A stretch of 64,000 nt of DNA from Endozoicomonas sp. NE40 (lineage in GTDB: Bacteria; Pseudomonadota; Gammaproteobacteria; Pseudomonadales; Endozoicomonadaceae), in the NCBI RefSeq assembly GCF_040549045.1, contig NZ_JBEWTB010000002.1, positions 3,241,001 through 3,305,000 of the forward strand. The letters run 5' to 3'. Each line of letters begins with the position of its first letter. The stretch's first letter is position 1. The notes under the pieces are model-generated. The model did no database searches. It saw nothing but the letters and a program-made list of their open reading frames with translations, and was not told the DNA's origin. A program made the position numbers and the translations under genes. Positions 35,117 to 43,827 of this stretch are shown piece after piece.

Positions 35117-36502
35117 ATGAATCTGTATGTAATGCTTAACCTCGGCATAATGTTAGTGATGATTTATTGTCTGTACCGCCTGCAAAGCCAGCATATGAAG
35201 TTTACTCGTCGTGTCTTTATAGCACTGGGACTGGGTGCGGCGTATGGCCTGATATTGCACCTTATTTACGGCCCGGGTTCGCAGACGGTAATGTCGTCTG
35301 TCGAGTACATTGATATTATTGGCCGTGGTTATGTCCAGCTGTTGCGAATGATCGTGACTCCTCTGGTGATGGTGTCGATCATTACCGCTATTCTGAAGCT
35401 CAAAGGCGCCCAGTCACTGGGTAAAATCAGCAGTATAAACCTTGGGGTTCTGCTGTTAACAGTGGCCATTGCCGGTTTGATTGGGGTTGCCGTTTCACTA
35501 TTATTTGGCCTGTCAGCAGAAGGGTTGACAGCGGGTACCCGAGAACTGGCCCGTGCTGAAGTGCTGACTCATCGCCTGGGTACTACAGAACAACTGTCCG
35601 TTGCTTCCCTGTTGATTGATATGATTCCCGCTAACCCGTTTCAGGATATGGCCGGTCTGCGCCCGACCTCTATTATCTCTGTGGTTATTTTCTCAGCCTT
35701 TATTGGACTGGCAGGCCTTGGTATTCATAAGACAAAACCGAAACAGGGTGAACGATTCGACAAAGCGATGGCTGTCGTACACTCCATTGTGATGCATGTG
35801 GTGACGGTCGTACTGCAACTGGCGCCTTATGGCATTCTGGCATTGATGACAAAGGTGTTAGCGACCAGCAATTTTGAAGACATTCTGAATCTGGTCAATT
35901 TTGTCCTGGCTTCTTACATCGCTATTCTGTTGATGTTTGTGGTGCATTTACTGCTGGTGGGCCTGATGGGTGGAAACCCTCTGACCTTTTTGAAGAAAGT
36001 GATTCCTGTCCTGACCTTTGCGTTTACTTCACGCAGTAGTGCAGGCAGTATTCCACTCACCATTCAGACCCAGACTCAAAGCCTGGGAGTGCCGGAAGGC
36101 ATTGCCAATTTTGCAGCATCCTTTGGTGCCACCATTGGTCAGAACGGTTGTGCGGGCATTTACCCCGCCATGCTGGCGGTGATGATTGCACCGACAGTTG
36201 GGATCAATCCGATGGACATCACCTTTATCTTTACTCTCATTGCTACCATTGTCGTCGGTTCATTCGGCGTTGCGGGTGTCGGTGGCGGAGCCACTTTTGC
36301 GGCACTGATTGTACTGTCTTCCCTTAACCTGCCGGTGGCCCTGGCGGGTTTGCTGATTTCTATCGAGCCACTGATTGATATGGGGCGCACTGCACTGAAT
36401 GTGAATGGTGCTATTACTTCAGGATTTGTCACCAGTCGTTTATTGGGTGACGCGGATATGGACATCTATAACTCATCTCAGGAGCTGGAAAGGGTATCCT
36501 GA
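35117..36502 (+). CDS. tcyP: L-cystine sodium/proton symporter (TcyP/YdjN type)
   Basis: A 461-residue member of the dicarboxylate/amino acid:cation symporter family. Two re-entrant hairpins carry the signature serines and glycines: SRSSAGSIPLTIQTQ and GSFGVAGVGGGATFAAL. The motif around helix seven reads GATIGQNGCAGIYPAML where glutamate carriers have NMDG. The N-terminal part is longer than in GltP and matches TcyP/YdjN, which import cystine. ATG 35117 has AGGAG just upstream; the open frame starts at 35069. Immediately after its stop lies the remnant of a CoA-disulfide reductase gene, also a disulfide-related function, perhaps once co-transcribed. Confidence 0.82.
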   Translation: MNLYVMLNLGIMLVMIYCLYRLQSQHMKFTRRVFIALGLGAAYGLILHLIYGPGSQTVMSSVEYIDIIGRGYVQLLRMIVTPLVMVSIITAILKLKGAQSLGKISSINLGVLLLTVAIAGLIGVAVSLLFGLSAEGLTAGTRELARAEVLTHRLGTTEQLSVASLLIDMIPANPFQDMAGLRPTSIISVVIFSAFIGLAGLGIHKTKPKQGERFDKAMAVVHSIVMHVVTVVLQLAPYGILALMTKVLATSNFEDILNLVNFVLASYIAILLMFVVHLLLVGLMGGNPLTFLKKVIPVLTFAFTSRSSAGSIPLTIQTQTQSLGVPEGIANFAASFGATIGQNGCAGIYPAMLAVMIAPTVGINPMDITFIFTLIATIVVGSFGVAGVGGGATFAALIVLSSLNLPVALAGLLISIEPLIDMGRTALNVNGAITSGFVTSRLLGDADMDIYNSSQELERVS

Positions 36503-36979
36503 TACGAATATCGTCATTATTGGAGCAGAAGCGGCTGGCATGCGACCACGGCTAACAAACTGGGGCGGATGCTGGGTGAAAACCTGATGGGTGCGGAGAA
36601 AACATTTTGGGGAACCCTTGGGTCTGCGGCGGTTAAGGTGCTGGATATTGAAGCAGGTCGTACCGGTATTTCCGAGGCAGACGCTAAAGCGGCCGGTATG
36701 GATTACAAGACCGTTGTTATTAACGACAAAAGCCATACCAACTATTATCCGGATCAGTCAGATATCCGTGTCAAACTGATCTATGAGCGTGGGAGTAAAA
36801 AAATTCTGGGTGGGCAACTGGTTGGCAGGCGTGGTGCTGTACTGCGTGTCGACACACTGGCGGCAGCTGTTTATTCCGGAATGACCACCGAAGAACTGGG
36901 CATGCTGGATCTCTGTTATGCTCCGCCGTTTGCCCGCACCTGGGATGCGCTGAATGTGGCGGGGAATGTTGCTAAATAG
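36503..36979 (+). pseudogene. CoA-disulfide reductase-like gene with large internal deletion
   Basis: Just after tcyP, the frame at about 36503 encodes TNIVIIGAEAAGM, the FAD-binding N-terminus typical of CoA-disulfide reductases. Near 36540 the frame shifts to ATTANKLGRMLGENLMG, which in the intact enzymes lies about 270 residues later, and continues to the end at 36979 with GTLGSAAVKVLDIEAG and CYAPPFARTWDALNVAGN. Everything between, including the active-site cysteine and the NAD domain, is missing, and no good start codon remains. The C-terminal 136 residues are an open frame but only a dimerisation domain. The gene is therefore dead, or at best makes a fragment. Confidence 0.85.
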
Positions 36980-37104
36980 CGATCCCGGTCAGTCATTGAC
37001 AGTTATCAATAGCTGACTGGATTCAGGTTGCTGGCAATAGCCTGAAGCAGGCAGAATACGCTTGTGTCATACAAGTCACCTGCTGAATAACAATCTGAAT
37101 AACA

Positions 37105-38004
37105 ATGTCTAAAGTTACACTGGAACAGTGGCGTATGCTTCACGCTGTTGTTGAAAATGGAGGTTTTGCCCAGGCTTCCAGCGCCCTGCATAAAAGTCAG
37201 TCGACGATCAGCTATGCCGTCAATAAGCTACAGGATCAGCTGGGTGTGCGGATTCTTGAAGTGCGTGGGCGCAAGGCAGAACTGACAGAGGCGGGCCGGG
37301 TCATGCTGCGCCGTTCTCAGGTTTTACTGAAGGAATCTGATGCCCTGGAAAAAATTGCAGGCAGTCTGTCTATGGGATGGGAAGGCGAGCTGACGCTGGC
37401 GGTTGAGGTGTTATTTCCCTATACGATCCTGATGGATATTCTGGAAGATTTTTCGCAGGTATCACGCAGCACCCGTCTGGAGTTGGTGGAATCGGTGTTG
37501 TCAGGAACCACTGAACGGGTGGTTTCTGGTCAGGCTGATCTGGTGATTACCGGCGTGCTGCCTTCCGGCTTTCTGGGTGAGAAACTGCTTTCTATAAGGT
37601 TTTTGCCTGTTGCCCGTTTTGATCATTCCCTGCTTCAATCTGGCAGAACCATTACTGAAAAGGACTTAAAACAACAGCGACAGATTGTTGTTCGCGATTC
37701 CGGAATTAAACGCAGTAGCAGTGCTGGCTGGCTGGGTACTGAAGAACGCTGGACTGTTAGTAATATGACGACAGTGGTTCGGTTACTGGAGCAGGGGCTG
37801 GGTTTTGCCTGGCTGCCCGAACACTATATTGAAGCTCAGCTGGAAGCTGGAACCATTAAAGTATTGCCAATGGATTCAAAAGGATTAAGGGTAGTGCCTC
37901 TGTATATGGTATTTCCTGATGATGACAACACCGGTCCTGCCACTCAGGCGCTGGCAGAAATTGTCAGAAAACATTGTCGTCAATTTGATAGGTCGTCAAT
38001 TTGA
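37105..38004 (+). CDS. LysR-family transcriptional regulator
   Basis: A 299-residue LysR-type regulator. The N-terminal winged helix has the usual pattern LHAVVENGGFAQASSALHKS followed by QSTISYAVNKLQDQLGVRI. The C-terminal effector-binding domain (residues 90-295) has two periplasmic-binding-like lobes. It is close to the group of regulators found beside CoA-disulfide reductase and rhodanese-type genes, but this is only by position. The target is unknown. The ATG at 37105 has no clear ribosome site. It overlaps the next open frame, and the real cyclo-ligase start lies 15 bases past its stop, so the two are probably co-transcribed. Confidence 0.9.
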   Translation: MSKVTLEQWRMLHAVVENGGFAQASSALHKSQSTISYAVNKLQDQLGVRILEVRGRKAELTEAGRVMLRRSQVLLKESDALEKIAGSLSMGWEGELTLAVEVLFPYTILMDILEDFSQVSRSTRLELVESVLSGTTERVVSGQADLVITGVLPSGFLGEKLLSIRFLPVARFDHSLLQSGRTITEKDLKQQRQIVVRDSGIKRSSSAGWLGTEERWTVSNMTTVVRLLEQGLGFAWLPEHYIEAQLEAGTIKVLPMDSKGLRVVPLYMVFPDDDNTGPATQALAEIVRKHCRQFDRSSI

Positions 38005-38018
38005 GGAAGAGGTTAATC

Positions 38019-38639
38019 ATGGATCGTAAGGCACTGAGATCAGCGTTAAGAGATCGTCGTCGAGCGTTATCGGAGCTTCAGCAGGAACAGGCAGCGGCTG
38101 GCGTGCTGCAACAGTTAAAACAGTTACCTGAATTCAGCAGAAGCCGGAAGCTTGCTGTGTATCTTGCCAATGACGGCGAAATCAGTCCTGAATGCATTGT
38201 TCGACATGCCTGGGCTGAAGGCAAAAGCTGTTATCTGCCAGTACTGAATAATAACGATAAGACGAAAATGCATTTTCAGCGATATACCCCGGAGACGGTT
38301 CTTTTGCCTAATCGTTTTAATATTCCGGAACCCGTACTGGATTTGTCGTTGTGTATTCCGGCCACTGAACTGGATCTGGTATTGATGCCTCTTACCGGTT
38401 TTGATGAGTCTGGTGGGCGCCTGGGAATGGGCGGAGGCTTTTACGACCGAACCTTTGCCTTTGTCAAAACGGCCGACAAGCCGGTTTTAGTCGGGCTGGC
38501 TCATGAATGTCAGAAAGTCGAGTCGATTCCAGTGGCAGAATGGGATGTATTGATGTCATGGGTGGTCACAGGGGACAAAGCCTATAAGACGTCGAAGAAG
38601 TTGCCGGACGATAAGCGGGGAGCAACGCGGAGATTTTAA
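38019..38639 (+). CDS. 5-formyltetrahydrofolate cyclo-ligase
   Basis: This enzyme converts 5-formyl-THF to 5,10-methenyl-THF using ATP and keeps the folate pool usable. The 206-residue length is normal. The N-terminal helix MDRKALRSALRDRRRALS and the ATP/folate site LMPLTGFDESGGRLGMGGGF followed by YDR are diagnostic. ATG 38019 follows AAGAGG; the frame extends to 38001. E. coli calls it ygfA/fau. The 6S RNA that often precedes it in gammaproteobacteria is not seen here because a LysR gene lies directly upstream. An isochorismatase-like gene follows one base later. Confidence 0.9.
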   Translation: MDRKALRSALRDRRRALSELQQEQAAAGVLQQLKQLPEFSRSRKLAVYLANDGEISPECIVRHAWAEGKSCYLPVLNNNDKTKMHFQRYTPETVLLPNRFNIPEPVLDLSLCIPATELDLVLMPLTGFDESGGRLGMGGGFYDRTFAFVKTADKPVLVGLAHECQKVESIPVAEWDVLMSWVVTGDKAYKTSKKLPDDKRGATRRF

Positions 38640-38640
38640 A

Positions 38641-39165
38641 GTGTCAGTAATACATGGCAGCTTGTTTGATGGCATCGTCCAGTTTCATGATCCTGATAAT
38701 CAGGCAAATACTGCTGTAATTGTCATCGACGAAAATGATGACCCGTGTATCTCTGAAACATTTAGAAATTGTGTAGCCAGACAGAAAAGCCAGCAGGATG
38801 TGCTACGTTTCTGTAATGATTTAGGGTGCCTGATCATTGTTGTATATGCACATAGAGTGCTCAGAGCCAGACATATCTTTAGCATTATTGGAAGACCTGA
38901 TTTTTCATGTGTAAAAGAGTCTGATGGCGTGCTTGCTTTAGGCACTACCCCACCTCTGATGGGCTATCTGGAACGCAATAAAATAACCAGCCTTGTATTA
39001 ATGGGGTCGTATACTCGCTTCTGTGTTAAAGAGTCATTGATAGGCGGTTGGGAAGAGGATCAGTACTATGCAGGTTTACTGAACAGAAAAATGACGGTGC
39101 TTTCGTCTCCGGCATTGTTAGGTCCCTACTTGCCTGAAGCCTATGTGTTGAAGCCTATGTGTTGA
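38641..39165 (+). CDS. Isochorismatase-like hydrolase
   Basis: A 174-residue protein with the isochorismatase/cysteine-hydrolase pattern. The triad appears as Asp in AVIVIDENDD, Lys in CVKESDGVLAL and Cys in MGSYTRFCVKESL. The connecting pattern (DLGCLIIVVYAH, then GYLERNKITSLVLMG) fits the Rossmann-like fold. Such enzymes hydrolyse amides or vinyl ethers; the substrate is unknown, and the family is divergent here. The start is a GTG at 38641, one base after the cyclo-ligase stop, so the two are translationally close. The gene is more AT-rich than its upstream partner. Confidence 0.6.
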   Translation: MSVIHGSLFDGIVQFHDPDNQANTAVIVIDENDDPCISETFRNCVARQKSQQDVLRFCNDLGCLIIVVYAHRVLRARHIFSIIGRPDFSCVKESDGVLALGTTPPLMGYLERNKITSLVLMGSYTRFCVKESLIGGWEEDQYYAGLLNRKMTVLSSPALLGPYLPEAYVLKPMC

Positions 39166-39352
39166 AGCCAAAATTCAGATCATCAGCGACTTCGTTTGAA
39201 CTCTTAAAGCCTTTCGCTAACCGAAGTTTGAACTGGCCTGTCTTTACTTTGCATCCAGGAATGAGGTTCTATACAACAATCAGATAATATCCACTCTGTT
39301 GCCATCCCTGCACATAAGCATGCCGTTCCCTGGCAGCCTTGCATATCAATGC

Positions 39353-39445
39353 CTAAATCAGTGAAGCAGTTGCAGCGGTGGTCGCTACAGCCAGAACAAA
39401 CACTGTCAGCAATACAGAGATAGGGTCGCGGGTTTTTCTTACCAT
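39353..39445 (-). CDS. Possible 30-residue single-span membrane protein
   Basis: On the minus strand a GGAGAG ribosome site precedes an ATG at 39445. The product starts MVRKTRDP and continues as one hydrophobic helix (ISVLLTVFVLAVATTAATA) to the end. Basic residues before the helix predict the N-terminus inside. It lies alone in a roughly 600-base spacer. Small proteins of this kind are common and often missed. Confidence 0.5.
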   Translation of the reverse strand: MVRKTRDPISVLLTVFVLAVATTAATASLI

Positions 39446-39449
39446 TATT

Positions 39450-39780
39450 GTTCTCTCCGGTTTTTGTCAGGCAACTCCTATGTGAATAGTGAATGTAGCC
39501 CGATAGTCAGCAAAGGATAGTCAGCAACGATCAGCGGCAGGCAAAATATGATTTTGTCCGTGCTTTTTTGTTGCTTTACATTAAATTTTCAGTGAATTTG
39601 TCATAAAACAGAAACCTCTGCAAGTAAGCACCCTGTGTCGTGCAAAACTAATTGACTTAATTGTGAGTTCAGTCAATTTTTAAAGCATAATCCTGAAAAG
39701 AAAATGGGCAGATATTCACAAAGGTCTCTGTTTTATCAGGTTTTCTCGCAGACACCATTAGTCTGCGAGGATCGCTCATA
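39450..39780. other. AT-rich intergenic DNA before rep end, with inverted repeats
   Basis: No further gene is seen. It contains AATTGACT paired with AGTCAATT across 13 bases (39650-39678), which could be an operator, and a perfect 9-bp stem CTCGCAGAC/GTCTGCGAG at 39745-39769, just past the rep stop, which probably ends the rep transcript. Confidence 0.55.
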
Positions 39781-41793
39781 TCAGTTGCTAAGACTTTGAC
39801 GAAGTGCCGCAAGGGCATTGTTGCCGGTCAGTTTTTTCTGTTCTTCAGTGGCTTTTTCACCAAACCCTGAATAAGTCAGGTCTTCCTGGGGCAGTTCATC
39901 AAGGAAGCGGCTGGGGGTTGTATCAATGACCTCGCCGAACTGCTTGCGCTGCCCTGCCAGGGTCATGGTCAGTGATTTTCTGGCGCGGGTAATGCCAACG
40001 TAAGTCAGACGACGTTCTTCCTCGATATTGTCTTCTTCAATACTGGTTCGGTGTGGCAGCAGGTCTTCTTCCATGCCCATCATAAAGACATGGGGGTATT
40101 CAAGACCTTTGGAGGCGTGCAGGGTGAGCAGTTGCACACGGTCTGCGTCGTCTTCTTCTTCCTGGCGCTCCATCATATCCCGAAGAATCAGGCGACTGAT
40201 GGCGTCTTCCAGGGTAGCGTCTTCATCACCCCGCTCAAGAGATTGCTGCAAAGAGTCGATCAGGAACCAGACATTGGCCATACGCTTCTCGGCACCGGTC
40301 GGGGTCGCTGTTGTCTGCATCAGCCAGTTTTCATAGCCACAGTCATCGATCATTTCCCGAACGGCTTTAAGTGGATCTTCCTCTGTCTGTGACAGTCTCG
40401 AAATAGTATCCATCCACTCAGTGAAGTCCCTGAGTTTTTTCACATACTTGGGTGAAAGCGCTTCCTGCAAACCCATTTCCTGACAGGCCGCGTACATGCT
40501 TAACTGGTGTTCACTGGCATAATTACCCAGTTTTTCCAGCGTTGATGGGCCAATCTCACGGCGGGGAACATTGACGATGCGCAGGAAGGCGTTGTCATCG
40601 TCCTGATTCACCAGAAGGCGCAGGTAAGCCATGATGTCCTTGACTTCTGCCCGGGAGAAAAACGACGTGCCGCCATTAATATGGTAAGGAATCTGGTGCT
40701 GTTGCAGTTTCATTTCCAGCAGGCGGGACTGAAAGTTACCCCGGTACAGCACCGCATAGTCACGATAGTGGGTATCGTGCCTGAGCTTCTGGGTAAGGAT
40801 CTCTGTGGCAATGCGTTCGCACTCGGCATCGTCACTTTTACAGCGGATCACCCGGATAATGTCGCCCATACCGAGTTCACTCCACAGGGTTTTGTCAAAC
40901 ACGTGTGGGTTGTTGGCTATCAGGGTGTTGGCGGCTTTAAGAATACGGCTGGTGGACCGGTAATTCTGTTCCAGCTTGATGACTCTCAGGCTTGGGTAGT
41001 CATCTTTCAAGAGCGCCAGATTTTCCGGACGGGCGCCCCGCCAGGCGTAGATTGACTGGTCATCGTCGCCTACTACGGTGAGCTTGCCACGAGTGCCAAC
41101 CAGCTTGCTGATCAGTTCATACTGGGCTCCGTTGGTATCCTGATATTCGTCCACCAGAACGTAGTGTACTTTGTTCTGCCAGCGCTCAAGAATCTCCGGA
41201 TGATGTCGGAACAGCATAACGGGCTGCAGAATCAGGTCATCGAAATCAACGGCGTTGTAGGCTTTGAGGGTTCGGTTGTAGTGTTCATAAACCCGCGCTG
41301 CCAGTTGTTCATGGGGCTGCCGGGCGGTTTGCATCGCTTCTGCTGGCAGTACCAGATCGTTTTTCCAGTTGGAAATCGTGTGCTGCACACTGTCGACACT
41401 GTCTTCATCGGCACCCATTTCCCGCTGCATCAGTTCGCCAATCAGTGCGTGGGCATCCTGGGCATCAAAAATGGAAAAGCCGGGTTTGTACCCCAGCGCC
41501 CTGTATTCACGACGAATCAGGTTCAGTCCCAGGTTGTGGAAGGTTGAAACAGTCAGGCCGTGTGATTTGCGTCCCTGAACCAGTTTTCCAACACGCTCTT
41601 TCATCTCCCGTGCCGCCTTGTTGGTAAAGGTGACGGCGATAATATTACGGGCATTGAGGCCACAGGTCTGGATCAGGTAGGCAATTTTGGTGGTAATAAC
41701 ACTGGTTTTACCACTGCCTGCGCCTGCCAGAACCAGTAAGGGGGTATCAATGTATTTGACGGCTTCGGCTTGTCGGTCGTTAAGTTTATGCAC
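39781..41793 (-). CDS. rep: ATP-dependent DNA helicase Rep
   Basis: Rep is a 3'-5' superfamily 1 helicase that removes proteins ahead of replication forks. The 670-residue protein has all UvrD-like motifs: LNDRQAEAVKYI (Q motif), LVLAGAGSGKTSVI (Walker A), VTFTNKAAREMKER, VLVDEYQDTNGAQYEL (Walker B), VVGDDDQSIYAWRGA, KLEQNYRST, LTLHASKGLEYPHVF, EEERRLTYVGITRAR. The length and C-terminus match Rep rather than UvrD. The start is a GTG at 41793, giving MHKLNDRQ. It is preceded by an orphan gene on the same strand. Confidence 0.94.
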   Translation of the reverse strand: MHKLNDRQAEAVKYIDTPLLVLAGAGSGKTSVITTKIAYLIQTCGLNARNIIAVTFTNKAAREMKERVGKLVQGRKSHGLTVSTFHNLGLNLIRREYRALGYKPGFSIFDAQDAHALIGELMQREMGADEDSVDSVQHTISNWKNDLVLPAEAMQTARQPHEQLAARVYEHYNRTLKAYNAVDFDDLILQPVMLFRHHPEILERWQNKVHYVLVDEYQDTNGAQYELISKLVGTRGKLTVVGDDDQSIYAWRGARPENLALLKDDYPSLRVIKLEQNYRSTSRILKAANTLIANNPHVFDKTLWSELGMGDIIRVIRCKSDDAECERIATEILTQKLRHDTHYRDYAVLYRGNFQSRLLEMKLQQHQIPYHINGGTSFFSRAEVKDIMAYLRLLVNQDDDNAFLRIVNVPRREIGPSTLEKLGNYASEHQLSMYAACQEMGLQEALSPKYVKKLRDFTEWMDTISRLSQTEEDPLKAVREMIDDCGYENWLMQTTATPTGAEKRMANVWFLIDSLQQSLERGDEDATLEDAISRLILRDMMERQEEEDDADRVQLLTLHASKGLEYPHVFMMGMEEDLLPHRTSIEEDNIEEERRLTYVGITRARKSLTMTLAGQRKQFGEVIDTTPSRFLDELPQEDLTYSGFGEKATEEQKKLTGNNALAALRQSLSN

Positions 41794-41874
41794 TGGCGGA
41801 ACAATTAATGTGGGTGAAATGATCGATTATACCAGTTATATCGCAGGTAGATGGCATTCAGAACACCCCTGATA

Positions 41875-42732
41875 TTAATTCAGAAGCAGCATGAAGTTTT
41901 TTCTTAACCTTGTTACTTTTTCCTTGTTACTCGCAATCCAGCCCAAAGCTTTTCCAAAATCACCCAGATCGTTTAGCCAGCAAGATAACTGGCCTGATCT
42001 GTCGGGGTTGATCAGCGCCTTTAATTTATCTGAATTGTTGATACTCATGCTATAAGCAACCTGGAGCAGCCTGGCATCATCCAGATGGGCAATCAGGGTT
42101 TTCCAGTCCGGTGCGACGATCATGGTTCCATCTAAATTGGCATCTTCCCTGTCGTCGTCGCCATGAAAGTGGAAAGCACTGCCGTCGACTAATTTACCAA
42201 GCATTACGCAAAAAAAGTGTCCGTAAGTACGTCCATCAGGCAGTTCGTAGACATCGGCTGTAGGCAGGGAGTAGCCAATAAGCTTTTTGATTTCACGGCA
42301 GTCTGTTGAGTAGAGCTTTCCATCCTGAATAGTGCCAATAACATCATTACCTGCGTAACCTCTGGCGAACTCATGATAGGCATCGTGACGGTAGCGAATT
42401 GAGCGTTCAGGAATGGATGGCGAAAGTAAATTATCCGGTTCTAAAATCATTTCATAACATTCCCGTTCGATTTCCCGGAAACGGTATTCATCAGGAACTG
42501 TGGTTGGAAATGGCAGCGACCTGGAGATTAAGGCAGAGGGGTTCCATTCAGGCTCATCAGCATGACTGTAGTAATCAGTGCCGTATGAGGGCTGTGGGCT
42601 GACCGGAATAGCTTTTTCAGGTTCCTGAGTTGTCACTTTTCTATGGCCAAATGATGAATCCTGACTCTCAGTATCTGACTCTTGATGATCGCCTTCCAGG
42701 GTGGGAGGCGTTGCGAAGTGACGGTCAATCAT
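41875..42732 (-). CDS. Orphan protein, about 285 aa
   Basis: Unrecognised. The ATG at 42732 (MIDRHFATPP) seems more likely than the upstream GTG/ATG at 42771 because the extra residues are hydrophobic and unlike the rest, though they could be a short membrane segment. The N-terminal 80 residues are polar and low-complexity (Ser, Glu, Pro, Thr). The C-terminal 200 residues look folded: YGHFFCVMLGKLVDGSAFHF, DGTMIVAPDWKTLIAHLDDA, LSCWLNDLGDFGKALGWI. The disordered-head/folded-tail plan, the absence of a signal peptide and the location beside housekeeping genes are compatible with a secreted effector, but nothing proves it. Confidence 0.55.
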   Translation of the reverse strand: MIDRHFATPPTLEGDHQESDTESQDSSFGHRKVTTQEPEKAIPVSPQPSYGTDYYSHADEPEWNPSALISRSLPFPTTVPDEYRFREIERECYEMILEPDNLLSPSIPERSIRYRHDAYHEFARGYAGNDVIGTIQDGKLYSTDCREIKKLIGYSLPTADVYELPDGRTYGHFFCVMLGKLVDGSAFHFHGDDDREDANLDGTMIVAPDWKTLIAHLDDARLLQVAYSMSINNSDKLKALINPDRSGQLSCWLNDLGDFGKALGWIASNKEKVTRLRKNFMLLLN

Positions 42733-42985
42733 AATAATTACGCTTCCGTATAACAGCTGGGAAAGCCCCACAATCTCATGGTTTTCGAGGACGACTGGTG
42801 ATTTTTGCTCCTTCTCTTAAGACAATAGCCCTGCTGTCTGGTTCCTTTCTATGGCTACTTTTATAACTAATTTTTTATCGCTTCTTGTTATATGCCTTCT
42901 CCTGACGGGGCTGGTGTACGTGACTTTACCTCCATCAATCTGATTTTCTGCTAAAACTGATTCGTACTTTGTACCCGAGGTTGTT

Positions 42986-43714
42986 ATGAAAATCAGAGCG
43001 TTTACTGCTATTTCTGGTGCGTTGGTTTCTCTGTCCCTGGCTGCGCCTTCTGCAGAAGCCTTTCCCATTCCCGGCAGCTATGCCCCTTTGTTTGAAGCTC
43101 CTGCGGTGGTGCCGCAAAAGGGTAACCCTGCTGGCAAGCTGGTGGAAAAGTTCAGCCTCTCCAGCTTAATTGGCAAGAGTCGGATTATGTTGCTGACCTA
43201 TCCGAAAAACTGCACCTTTATCTGCCCCACTGAACTGATTGCCCTGAAAAACCGTATTGATGACTTTCACGAGCTAGGTTACGAGGTGCTGGTGCTGTCT
43301 ACGGATGAAGCCTACCTGGATAAAGATAAAGAGGCTTCACATCAGGCGTGGCGCATGAAGTCGGACAAGCCGGCGGCAGGTGACAGGAATACGCCGATTG
43401 GTATTGGCGACGCGGACTTCATCATGGTGTCTGATGCCGATCATAAGATTATTCGAAACTATGGTGTCGAAGGCGAGGACGGACTGGCACTGCGGGCTAC
43501 ATTCTTTATCGACAAACAGGGTAAGGTTCAGATTTCAGAAGTGCAGATGAACAGCATAGGGCGGGATGTCGACGAGCTTTACCGGAAAGCGGCGGCACTG
43601 AAATTTGTAGAAGAAAACGAAGGAATGCTGGTGCCACAGGGCTGGCAACCCGGTGATGCAGGTATGGAACGCAGTCACAAAGGCGTTCGGAAACAGATTA
43701 AGAAGCAAAATTAA
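42986..43714 (+). CDS. Periplasmic AhpC/TSA-family peroxiredoxin without a resolving cysteine
   Basis: A 242-residue peroxiredoxin with a signal peptide (residues 1-25, ending near PSAEAFPI). The peroxidatic cysteine is in KNCTFICPTEL, and the supporting Thr and Arg (LALRATFFID) are in place. Where typical 2-Cys members have EVCPAGW near the C-terminus, this protein reads GMLVPQGWQPG, so the resolving cysteine is absent. It would have to work as a 1-Cys enzyme or use another thiol partner. The N-terminal extension of about 40 residues after the signal is unusual. A full 2-Cys AhpC is encoded at 55458. The ATG at 42986 follows GAGG. Confidence 0.85.
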   Translation: MKIRAFTAISGALVSLSLAAPSAEAFPIPGSYAPLFEAPAVVPQKGNPAGKLVEKFSLSSLIGKSRIMLLTYPKNCTFICPTELIALKNRIDDFHELGYEVLVLSTDEAYLDKDKEASHQAWRMKSDKPAAGDRNTPIGIGDADFIMVSDADHKIIRNYGVEGEDGLALRATFFIDKQGKVQISEVQMNSIGRDVDELYRKAAALKFVEENEGMLVPQGWQPGDAGMERSHKGVRKQIKKQN

Positions 43715-43827
43715 CGCCCCTGTCCGGGCTGTTGAGTGACATTCAATAGCCCTTGCCTTCCTGCTTTGTTAATCTTGCAGGCCATAGAAAAATCAATAAC
43801 TTAACCAAACCCAAGGAGGGTGGGAAG

